A DNA stretch of 64,000 bases from Effrenium voratum. Lineage: Eukaryota; Sar; Dinophyceae; Suessiales; Symbiodiniaceae. The position numbers and the translations under genes were made by a program. Positions 26,301-38,300 of the stretch are shown piece by piece. Position 1 is the first letter of the stretch; the number at the start of each line of letters is the position of its first letter. The stretch covers positions 602,073-666,072 of the forward strand of contig CAUJNA010001879.1 in assembly GCA_963377175.1 (NCBI GenBank), given 5' to 3'. The notes under the pieces were generated by a model. It saw nothing but the letters and a program-made list of their open reading frames with translations. It did no database searches and was not told the DNA's origin.

Positions 26301-29300
26301 CCCAAGAACATGAAAGATGACCAAGTGGGAGAAAATACAATCCCAAAAAGTCAAAAGCCAAACTCAAGGCCATCACATCAAATGCCAAATTTTCTGATTC
26401 GCCGAATCGTTCGTCTAGACCTTACAAAACAGCCTCTAGACCATTCAAAAAGCCTCCAGACCATTCGTTCAAAAATATGCCGTTTTGGATCCGGAGAGAG
26501 GTTCCGATGCACTCCCAAACCCCAAACCCGCTTCGCTGCAAAGTCCGCCGTCCTCGGTGCCGGCACGCGGCGCTCACGTTCCCGTCCGCGCCCACGCTGC
26601 CGGCGCAGAAGCAGAAGCCCCGATCCGGCAGAGCGGCCGCCTGGGGCCCATAGGACGGACGAAGACCCTTTTGGAGGTGTTCGGGGGGTGGTGTGTTTGG
26701 GGGTTAGAAATCAACCAACAAATGGGGACGATTGGGTATGAGAAATCAACCAACAAATGGGGGAGGGGTGTTTCCTCCAAGCCCTACGACCTCCAAAAAA
26801 CAGGCTGGACCTATCCTCAGTAGCCTTTTGGTTTCAACCCGCTGATGTTGAATCGGTTCCTGCCTCATGGGTTTGGGTCAAACAAGGTAGATTTAAAAAA
26901 ATAAGTCCCCTTAAGAAGATGACGCTGGTATATGAGAGCCAAAGAAGAGGAAACAAGGTGGGGGTCGAGTTTAGGGTTGGTGTTGAAACTCGACCAAAAC
27001 TCTCATAACCACACCCTAAAGCAACTCTAAAGCCGCTGCTAAACCAGCAGCACACCTAACACAAATCAGCTCCAAGCCACCCCAAACCCACTCAAAGTCA
27101 ACCCTAAACCCGCCCAACAGCAGCCTGGATGTCAGCCCTTCGCTTCGCCTAAATCAACCCCAAACCACCCCAAGACCCAGCCAAAACCCCCTAACTTAAA
27201 CCAACCCAATCAGAGCCAATAGGCAACCTCAGGTCCAAGTGATGCTGGTGATGCCGGGGATGCGGCCAGCCAGCCAACCAAACAACCAACCAACCAACCA
27301 ACCAACCAACCAACCAACCAACCAACCAACCAGCCCATCACCGGACCTAACAAAAAACCAGATCTAGAAAAATAAAAAACACTACCTCCATAAGCTGTCA
27401 ATTGCCAAAACAAAATCAGGTTGTTAAAGGTTTCACCGCCCAAAAACAACCACCCTGACCGTGGCCGCTTCCCAGTCAGGGTTGGTCAAACTGACCCGCC
27501 AAGAGTTGCCCACGTCTTTATTTATGGTTGGAAGCAGTCATGTTCTGGAACCAGTGGCCTTTAGGGTTGGTCGGCAAGGTTGGAACCGAAGAGTCAAAAA
27601 GCCAGAGCAAAAGGATCCCTTAAGATGTAGGGTTTACCCGACAACGACCCTGCGACTCTCGAAGCATTGACTAAACTGGGGGCATTGGTTCACGGTATCA
27701 CTCAAAAATTGTAAATATCTACAGTACCTACCAGTCATGACCCTCCTCCAAACCTCCGCCGATTCAACTGAGTCATAATGAACCTGGTATGAAAGCGTTG
27801 CGGTAAGATGTGTAAAGAATCCAAGGGCAGCTTCTTGCTGCATCTATTTGATGACAAACCGAAAGCAGAGGGAAATAAAGAAGAAAAGAAAGAGCAAGAT
27901 AATTATAGTGTTTGTATCTTTTGAGAATTCCGCCCACCGGCTTCGCCGGCTCCACTTGTACTTCAAGAGCAAAAGTAGTTCCGTCGAAATTCCTAGCCCC
28001 ATACTCAATGTATGATTCGAGTTCAGAACATGACTTGTTCTTTCCCCCAAAAGGCAGGCGGCTCACTGATTGGGGGTTTTGGCCCCAAGCCCCGCGGAAA
28101 CATTTGTAAGGCGACCTTGGTTCTCCAACAATGGACCTGAAACTTGAAGAAATGGAAAGCAGAAGAAGATTCGGCAAGCTTTGATCAGAGTCCCGGAACA
28201 ATTTGGCTCCACTGATTTCTTTCGACACGCCGCCTTGGCATCTTGCGGCCTCACAGCCACGTAGCCATTGCTGGACTTGTCCAAGAGACATCCGAAGACT
28301 CGCTGGGGAAGCTGGCTGTCGACACCTCCGGCTGAACACCACCGGATGATGTCATAATTGCGCCTCCCATGTAGGTCAGCAACCACCCGAAAGGATCCCC
28401 AGTTTTGATAAGGTGCCCCGAATTTTGACATCGCTCAGAAAGAAAATTCACGTCAAATTAGGTGTTCAAATGGTGATGTTGGTACCACCCTTACAATAAG
28501 ATGTGGCCAAACGGGAAAATAGGGGATCCGTCAAAAATAAGCCGGATCGACCACAAGCCATTCAAAGCCAGTAGCATGGGCAGCCATATGAACAGATACA
28601 CTGGAAACATTCCACCGCGGTCCAGCTGTGACTCGTGGGGCCAGCAAGCAGGAAACACTTGCTTGTCTCGTGACGGGACGCAAATCTTTGCAAGAATAGC
28701 CAGATTTGCTGTTTGACGAAATAGCCAGGCGAGTGATTGTCAAAATGATGGAAAAGCAGCTAGTGTTGTTGGTATTTCAAGGAGAACCAAAAGGACACCC
28801 ACCGTTTCTTGAAAACCCAACATTTTTTGGAACCCTCCATTTTCTCGTTTGGTTGGTACTTCAAGGAGAACCAAAAGGACACCCACCATTTCTTGAAACC
28901 CATCATTTTTGGAAGCCCACCATTTTCTCGTGTGGTTGGTATTTCAAGGAGAACCAAAAGGACACCCACCATTTCTTGAAAACCCAACATTCTTTGAACG
29001 CCCACCATTTTCTCGTTTGGTTGGTATTTCAAGGGGAACCAAAAGGACACCCACCATTTCTTGAAAACCCAACATTCTTTGGAAGCCCAGCATGTTCTCG
29101 TTTGGTTGCTATTTCAAGGAGAACCAAAAGGACACCCACCATTTTCTGAAAACCCAACATTCTTTGGAAGCCCACCATTTTCTCGTGTGGTTGGTATTTC
29201 AAGGAGAACCAAAAGGACACCCACCATTTCTTGCAAACCCAAGATTCCTTGGATTCCCACCATTTTCTCGTTTGGTTGGTATTTCAAGGGGAACCAAAAG

Positions 29301-32300
29301 GACACCCACCATTTCTTGAAAACCCAACATTCTTTGGAAGCCCACCATTTTCTCGCGTGGTTGGCATTTCAAGGAGAACCAAAAGGACACCCACCATTTC
29401 TTGCAAACCCAACATTCTTTGGAAGCCCACCATTTTCTCGTGTGGTTGGTATTTCAAGGAGAACCAAAAGGACACCCACCATTTCTTGCAAACCCAACAT
29501 TCTTTGGAAGCCCACCATTTTCTCGTGTGGTTGGTATTTCAAGGAGAACCAAAAGGACACCCACCATTTCTTGAAAACCCAACATTCTTTGGAAGCCCAC
29601 CATTTTCTCGTTTGGTTGGTATTTCAAGGGGAACCAAAAGGACACCCACCATTTTCTGAAAACCCATCATTTTTGGAAGCCCACCATTTTCTCGTTTGAT
29701 GAATATTTCAAGAAGAACCAAAAGGACACCCACCATTTCGTGAAAACCCAACATTCTTTGAACGCCCACCATTTTCTCGTTTGGTTGGTATTTCAAGGAG
29801 AACCAAAAGGGCACCCACCATTTCTTGAAAACCCATCATTTTTGGAAGCCCACCATTTTCTCGCTTGGTTGCTATTTCAAGGGGAACCAAAAGGACACCC
29901 ACCATTTCTTGCAAACCCAACATTCTTTGGAAGCCCACCATTTTCTCGTTTGGTTGGTATTTCAGAAGAACCAAAAGAACACCCACCATTTTTTGAAAGC
30001 CCAAGATTCTTTGGAATCCCACCATTTTCTCGTTTGCTTGGTATTTCAAGGAGAACCAAAAGGACACCCACCATTTTCTGAAAACCCATCATTTTTGGAA
30101 GCCCACCATTTTCTCGTTTGATGAATATTTCAAGAAGAACCAAAAGGACACCCACCATTTCTTGAAAACCCAACATTCTTTGAACGCCCACCATTTTCTC
30201 GTTTGGTTGGTATTTCAAGGAGAACCAAAAGAGCACCCACCATTTCTTGAAAACCCATCATTTTTGGAAGCCCACCATTTTCTCGCTTGGTTGCTATTTC
30301 AAGGAGAACCAAAAGGACACCCACCATTTCTTGAAAACCCAACATTCTTTGGAAGCCCACCATTTTCTCGTTTGGTTGGTATTTCAAGGAGAACCAAAAG
30401 GACACCCACCATTTTCTGAAAACCCAAGATTCTTTGGAATCCCACCATTTTCTCGTTTGCTTGGTATTTCAAGGAGAACCAAAAGGACACCCACCATTTT
30501 CTGAAAACCCATCATTTTTGAACGCCCACCATTTTCTCGTTTGGTTGGTATTTCAAGGAGAACCAAAAGGACACCCACCATTTCTTGAAAACCCAACATT
30601 CTTTGAACGCCCACCATTTTCTCGTTTGGTTGGTATTTCAAGGAGAACCAAAAGGGCACCCACCATTTCTTGAAAACCCATCATTTTTGGAAGCCCACCA
30701 TTTTCTCGCTTGGTTGCTATTTCAAGGAGAACCAAAAGGACACCCACCATTTCTTGAAAACCCAACATTCTTTGGAAGCCCACCATTTTCTCGTTTGGTT
30801 GGTATTTCAAGGAGAACCACAAGGACACCCAGCATTTTCTGAAAACCCATCATTTTTGGAAGCCCACCATTTTCTCGCTTGGTTGCTATTTCAAGGAGAA
30901 CCAAAAGGACACCCACCAATTTGTGAAAGCCCAACATTCTTTGGAAGCCCACCATTTTCTCGTTTGGTTGGTATTTCAAGGAGAACCAAAAGGACACCCA
31001 CCATTTTCTGAAAACCCAACATTTTTTTCGGAAGCCCGCCATTTTCTCATTTGGTTGGTATTTCAAGGAGAACCAAAAGGACACCCACCATTTCTCGAAA
31101 CCCAACATTTTTTCGGAAGCCCGCCATTTTTTGAAACCCCTATCTTGATAAACATCCTCATCTCCTGCGCTCGGACCCGGGTCTCGCCTTCGATGGTTGC
31201 GGGCATGGGCTTTCGGATGTCGATCTCCCAGCCTGAGTGCACCCCGTCCTGAAAAAAAAAGACATGCGTCACATGGGCTACAACATGGCCATGGCCATTG
31301 TCTACAAAAATGGATCCCTTTGGAACCAACAGGACACAAGAAGAACAAAAGCCATTTGGCCATGGGTCAAAATCCCGTTTATCCTCCAGTGAACATCCCA
31401 ATCCAACCACTAAAATAGGCTCTAAAATGGGTGCACCTACCCCAAAATGGGATCCCATTGGTGTCTAGTCACAGTCTAAGGCCCCGCACTTTGGCAGACC
31501 CTTGCTGTTCACCGCCTTTTTTGAGTGAACATGCCTGTTCATTGTGGTGTCTACAGTGTAATGTCTACAATACCGCAACATATTGTCTACAACCAGTAGA
31601 CTATCACAACGGTATTGCTAACAATGTTGTGATGTCTACAATACCGTTTACTAGAAAATTGTGGGAGTAAACTAGTACTCCCCTGACAGTACTGCTACTG
31701 GACAAAATGTAAGGGGCAACATTCTAGGCTAGTACTATTCCTTTAGCCCCTGATATTACCTTGACTGATTTACAAACGTTGATTCAATAGCTTAAACCGC
31801 GGCCACCTCATGATTTTGGCAAAACCTCGTCTACACCTTTCAGATTCTTGGATGCTTTGGGCACATCCTCCTTTTGCTCGCCGCCCCTTGTTGAAACCAT
31901 GACTTGAGCTTCTTTTGACACCTTTTGGTTCCACTCAAAACTTTTCAGGCCATCAGGGCAAAAAAGAAAACGCAACCAACCCTGGAGTCCTCCAAGAGGA
32001 GAGACTGGGGCTGCTCCACCACCACCAGCAGCCTGACTCCATGTGGCTGCCATGTTGACATGGCTCTCCAAGGAGCCGTTGCACTTATGGTCTGCACTCC
32101 CTCTAAGGTCTTATGCATCAAGGATTATCAAGCTCACCTCTTTCAGGATGTTTGAGGATACATACTTGATCCCACTGGATTTGGTCAACCCGCAGTACGA
32201 ACCTTTCTCGTTGTGGCCGAACTTCCCTCAGGGATCCACCATCCCTACCAACCCCAAGCAAAAAGAGTGTTTTGACCATGACATATGATTTCAAGCCATG

Positions 32301-35300
32301 CCGACCTAGTCAAACAATGCTCGTGCCTTCGTGTCTCCTTGCAACCATTCTGAACCGGGCCACAACCTTCCTATGGCCCTGAATCTGTCCAAGGGCTTTG
32401 AGTGACAAAAGCAGCTTTGGGTTTCGATCGAATGGGTTCCACCAAAGGTGCCCTCACGCAAAAATCTATGCACAAATGCTGTCCCTCCCCAAATGATAAC
32501 AATCACAAAACGGGAAGAGTCTACTCTGGTTTTGGGTTGGCTCAGGGTGTCATTTTTCGCGAATTGGGTTTGATCCCGCTGCACCGCCTGAAAAGAATCA
32601 TATTTATCTGTCGTGCAAGTTTCCTCGCGCAAGTGTGCTCGTGCGAGTGCACTCGTGCAATTTTCAGCGCGCGTTCTTTCGCGCAATTTGCTCTGCATGG
32701 TGTCTGTTGCCACGCGTGAGCTCTTTGGCATTCTGCTCTGCATGTGCGCTCGACGTGTACTCGACATGCGCTCTCGCGCATCTTGCTATGCATGGGCTCT
32801 CGTGCATCCTGCTACTCAACGATTAGACCGGACGAACCCTTCGCAATGCTTGCGCAAAAGAAAGGCACAAATGGGCTTGTGTTTTTGGAGGATGCCCTTC
32901 TTGAGGCTGGTTCGAAGCGAAACCAGAAGGCAAAAACCCGACCTCCGACTCCCAAAAATCCGAATCGAGCCACTTCCCTGTGGGCAGCGCGATGTCGTCC
33001 CAGGTGACCAAGGAGGTCGTCACGGCGCCGGGGCTCACAGACAAGATGGCGGAGGTGCAGCCTCGAGCTCGAGAGGCTGAATTCGCCGATTCGGACGGCT
33101 TTTCCGAAACAGGGGAACCCCGATCGGATTGACGGTCCATGGGAGGCTCCATGCAGGAAACCTGATCTTCAGGGATGACCCCTGACTGAACAAGGAGGTG
33201 ATATAGATTCATGGCAGCGGTTCTTTTGAGGGGTAGCCGCGGACCCTCGTTACATACCGTTTGTAACAAGATCTGATAACTCGTTACATCCCCCCTCGAT
33301 ACGTACCTTCGTGACACACCTCACATGAACAAAGCCGTCTGGCTGGTTGCATTCTAGTGCTACCTTCCCCATTCCATCCAGGGATCCTTCTGTCCAGACA
33401 ACCTCCGGAAACCCAGGGAAACGGCCGGTTTTCGAAAAGACTGATGTGTGGAAAGAATGGGGAATCAACCCGTAGATGCATGCCCTTTCTTTGCAAAGCG
33501 ATTTACAAGGGCGCCTGCAGAGCAGAATTTCATCCAAAGGTGCTTTGCTGGGCATACCTGTGCAGTCAACTTGCACAAAGGTCAAGCCCTGAATGAAAAG
33601 GGATGTGTTTCCATGTTCCATAGCAACCCAGGTTTTCGATACATGCACCTGAACAAAAAGCGGGTATTTGAAGAGTTGGTCCAGAAGGGTCACAGAATTT
33701 GACATAATTATCTGGGACAACCACTATTCGCAAACCTCAGGAATCCACCAGGGAAGGAAGCGCAACATGGGCATTCCTTTTGGATCTCTTTCCCGCAAAA
33801 GGGGTAGCCTCCAAAGACCCACAACGTTACACAAACAACATGTGAGCTCCACTGAGCCTTTGTGCCTGGCTCCCATCAACGGGGATAACTTCACCAGAGT
33901 CTGCTTTTTCAGGCAACCACCCGGGAACCTTGCGAAAACGGCTGGAAGTGGAGGGAAAAATCCAAGGATGCGAATCGTTCCAAAATCCAACCAGGGGAAC
34001 GAACGGTGTGTTGAAAAGAACAGTGGTTGAGAAGAATGGGGAATCAACCCCTGCAATCAGCATGGAGAGACGGTCCAAAAGGCTCTCATCAAAAGAAAAG
34101 AGTAAACCAAAAACAAACAAATACCAAGAGAAAACTCCAAAGCGACAAGCACAGTTCCAAGCAGTTCTAAGGGAAATACATTGGCGAATCCAGCGCCATT
34201 TATCCGCAGCATTGTTTTTCTGTCTAGCACTGTACTAAGTTGAGCACTCGTAGTGAAAGCAATGAAAGCAATAGTCTCAAGCCCAAGAAGCAATACGCAA
34301 GAAAGCAAAGCTATGTGGGAAATGCTTTGGTACGCCCAAAATCTGTTGGGGGATTCGTTCCTGATCTTGGCTGTTTGGGCTTCTGGGCTTTCGTCGAGAG
34401 TTTGTTCTTGTTTTCCAGTGAGCTCCATAGCGCTTCACAAGCAGAGAAGCCGTTCAGCAAGACGTTCTTCATCTGAGGCCGAACAATCCCAGGTAGTAAC
34501 TTCGAAATGAGGCCAACTTTCGCAAAACCTCCACTTCAAACAATGGTTGTCCATTACAGCAAAAGCGACAAGCGAGTCAGGTGTTCCACGCAAGATAAAG
34601 CGAAGACGGAGCGGTTCCGGAAATTCGATGTTGTCATAGGTGATGGCCGTTTCATCCATCCAAAAACCTTTGGGAACCATTCCAGAGGCCACTCAGCTCC
34701 TTTCTTCAGCTTTCCCAGAAGCCCTTCAGGCTCGGTGCATATGAATATGAGCAAAATATGATAGCGGTTCTCAACGTTCTCACACGTTCATTGACTTACC
34801 AGTACTGAAACTTGGTTCAACCCGTGTTAGCAATTTCGTCCATGTGAAGCGAAAAGCTAGTCTTGCACGCAATTTGAATCCGTTAGGGACACTAACTATC
34901 AAAGGTTATATCCCCTTTTCTCTCGTTTCGGTAAAAACACACTCCAGGGTGGGGTGGGTCCAAAGACTTGGGAACCCTTCAACCCTCGATGTCCCTTCCG
35001 CCGTCTGGGTACGAATCCAACAATCGGAAATGAACCCAGCACCTCGAGCGGCGGGAGCTTGACACCATCTGGTTTTGACCCACAGCCATCTGGCAAACCT
35101 GCAGCGCATCATCTCCCTCGTGGGTTGCAGCTCTGCCAAGAGACTGGTCGGAACCGGACACAGCTCCGGCAGCACACGACCTCAGCTTCCGAAAAGCATA
35201 GTTGTCCTTGTTGGAAAATAGATGGCCCTGGTGGATGATTGACCCACCAGGTAAACCAGGGCCTTCTATTCTTTAAGCAAAACAACCAAAACGGACACCG

Positions 35301-38300
35301 TGGTTTGTGTTGGTGGTTTGGAGGTGTTCTGGGAGGCGTTTCCAATTTGACCTCTAAAGAACCCGCGCATAGCACCCTGACGGCCTCAGCCATTCACAGT
35401 CCGCCCAAAAAAAGATGTGTGATGTCTGTTCTTTTGGTTTCCCTTACAACCTAGCCTAGAAAGGGATCCTCCCAAAGATACACATGCGTGTGTTTGTGTG
35501 TATGCGCGCGGCAAATTGCACTTCTCTGGAAGCGGTTGGAAATCGACATGAAATACACCGCTTGTCAGGGTCCGAATTCGGTGTTTTGTTGAACCCTATC
35601 CTGGAAGATACCTCAGAAAGAGCGGCTTCGCAACAACACCCAAGCTGGAAAAGCGGTTCGCCCATCGCTAAAGGCTCCAAAGCAACCCCCGAGACAAAAA
35701 GGGTGTCAAATTTTACTGCTGCTTTTGTTACTAGCACTGGGCTTAAACTTGGAGCCGGGAACATCCCCAGCATCACCCGAACCAGGCTGCTGCTGTTGGG
35801 CGGTTAAGCTGACATGCGCAATTGGTGCGCGGCTGGTGTAGCAGAAGCAGAGTTTGGAGCTGGCGAAAACTGCTCGAAACTCACCTAAGGACATCCTAAA
35901 GCACCCGGGCTTCAAAAAACACGGTAAACATCAAAACTCACCTGAAGCTCCAACATTCCTTAAGCTCAGAGTGCCCCAAGCTCCAACACGCCCACCCTCT
36001 TTCCCCCAAAAAAAAGAAAGAAATAGAAACAACTAAAAACATGGGCATCTGCCCAAAGTCCTCAAAGCCAAGCAGCCCAAGCTTTGAACCAAGTCTTCGA
36101 AAGCAAAGCGGGGCCGAGCTCATAACTTGCCATCAGTGCGATAGGGCCCCTGAGAAAGGGAAGGAACCCAGTTGCTAAAGGGTCCCCGAAGAAGGGAAAT
36201 ATGCCACTCTGGCTTTTTCCAGTCGCATTTTCCATGTCTCATTCACCCTGCATATCTCTCGCACTCGCGCTCGCAGCGGGGGCGGTGCTGGCGGAGTTGC
36301 GGTTGTGAGCGAGCGGTTGATGCGGGCCGAGGCGCCCAGCAGCTTGTGGTAGAGCAACAGCAGCTCGTGGGAGGGATCTTTGGTCGGCAGCTCCAGGGCC
36401 CTTAGCACCTTGGCCACCTCCCCCACGATGCTGTGCCAGGCGCCCCAAATCATCTCCTCCGGCATGAAAGGGGGTGGGGGGGTGCGGGGGGGGGTTGTGG
36501 GGCTGTGGTTGAAATGGGAATCCACGAATCTGTGACACAACAGAAAGGGCGAAGATGCCCAAAAGTATCCTAGTGGGGATAAACCCCTTGATCCCACAGC
36601 CCCGGGGCGGGGTGTTTTGCAGCCTACTTGGTAAGGAACCCATGCAAGTATGCATCTCCCATTCCGTTTATGGACCCAGGTATGCAAGTCGCTTCTCGCT
36701 GCTGGAATCATGTGTCTTACAGTGTATCAAGTTTGCTTTGCATGGGAAAACCATGGTCCGAGCACTATTTCATTCCCCACCACGGCCGCAGTGGACTTTT
36801 TTGTTTTAGGCACTTCGTTGTTTGTTGTGCTCAGCGTGCAAAGATCACAGCCGGCGTTGCGTCGACACATGTGTGACAGCGCATTCTGTCCTCCGCACTC
36901 AGACAAACCATGTGCAGCACTCTTCAACTTTGGCACGCAAGATGTTCGATCTTTGAGTGCCTCCAAGCTAGCTCATGGCCACAAGTTGTTCTCTTTGCGG
37001 TCAGCTTTTTGCTGAATTGCATCTTGTGGACAGTTGAAACAGGCCCTGATAGCTGTTGGGGGTTTCCTGACTAGTGCGGTCCGGATGATCCAAAGTGAAC
37101 TTGCTGGTGCTCCCTGCGAGGGAATGAGACATGGAATGCCCAGAAAAACCATCCCACTGGCGTACGTCCTTTCGGGGACCCTTTAGCAACTGGAGTCCTT
37201 CCATTTCTCAGGGCCCCCGATTTCGCACTCGGCCGAGCGTTTCACTCTTGGCGCGCCTGCGACTTCTTGCCCAGGGTGGCACCGTAGGGGCGGCAAATAC
37301 CTTGCAGGTGTCAAGTCACCGTGGGAAAGAAGAAACACGTTTTCCCCCCCCAAAAGTGTTCAAGGCCAGGCCGCCCTCATACGTACTTTCCGTGTTGGAT
37401 CATTGGTTGTTTGCTTGGATGGGTGAGTCATGGGTTAAAAATCCAACCCCACAATCTTGACCCCAGATTCATAAACCAGCCAAGGGTTCATTTGGGTTCC
37501 AATTCGCCAAGATACTTTGAGTCCACTGCAGCCAGTTGTAGGCCTGGTCAAGCTGCTCAGTGACGGCTTTCAGCGTTTTCACCACGGAGGCCTGGTGAAA
37601 AGGTGACTGCAAACCTTCATCTACCCGAACGTTTTGATGGCCTTCTGAGTGAAACGGGGGCCACACCCACACACCCTTTCAGTAGAAGAAGCTCCCAAAA
37701 TGCCAGAGCCTACTCGACGGGGCTCTGGAAACAGGTGGCGCCATCTACTTTCACCCAACTGCACCACTGGCTCTCTTGGAATTTCAGATTGAGAGAGAGA
37801 GAGAGAGAGAGCAAATCACTATGCCATCAAATTGTGTGGTCACAGTAAAGGACCCGGGAAGAGAGAAATACATATATATATATATATATATATATATGTA
37901 CGTATGTATATATATATATGTATACGTATATGTATGCATACATATTTGATCATACATGAATGAACTCTAGTGTAATGCGCTCAGAAACTAATTACTCGTC
38001 ATGGCCATGGGGTCGTGTTCCCTCTTACAATGCTCAATATTCTACACTGATCAAACCCAGATGTGCGTTGTGCTTTCAACGCCAACCAGGGCAACAGGTG
38101 TGGCCCAAAAGCGCTTGCAGTGGAACAAGTTCTTTCCAGTCAAGGACTTGTTCAAACTTGGACAATGCAAGAACCCCAAAGAAGGCCGCCCGGTTTCCGA
38201 TTTACTCTCCACAAGAACCAGGGGTTCAAACCCCCGCCAATCCAAACCACCAATGAAGGCCTGACCATTTGCCCCGTGCGGCGCATGCATGTTTCTCCCG

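Noticed and set aside
28766..31135. CRISPR array
   Set aside because: Units are adjacent with no unique spacers, and the genome is eukaryotic.
28706..31363. Many overlapping frames of 60-213 codons sharing [11 protein letters not shown]
   Set aside because: Translations of the 85-bp satellite in all frames. The peptide recurrence reflects the DNA repeat, not a protein repeat.
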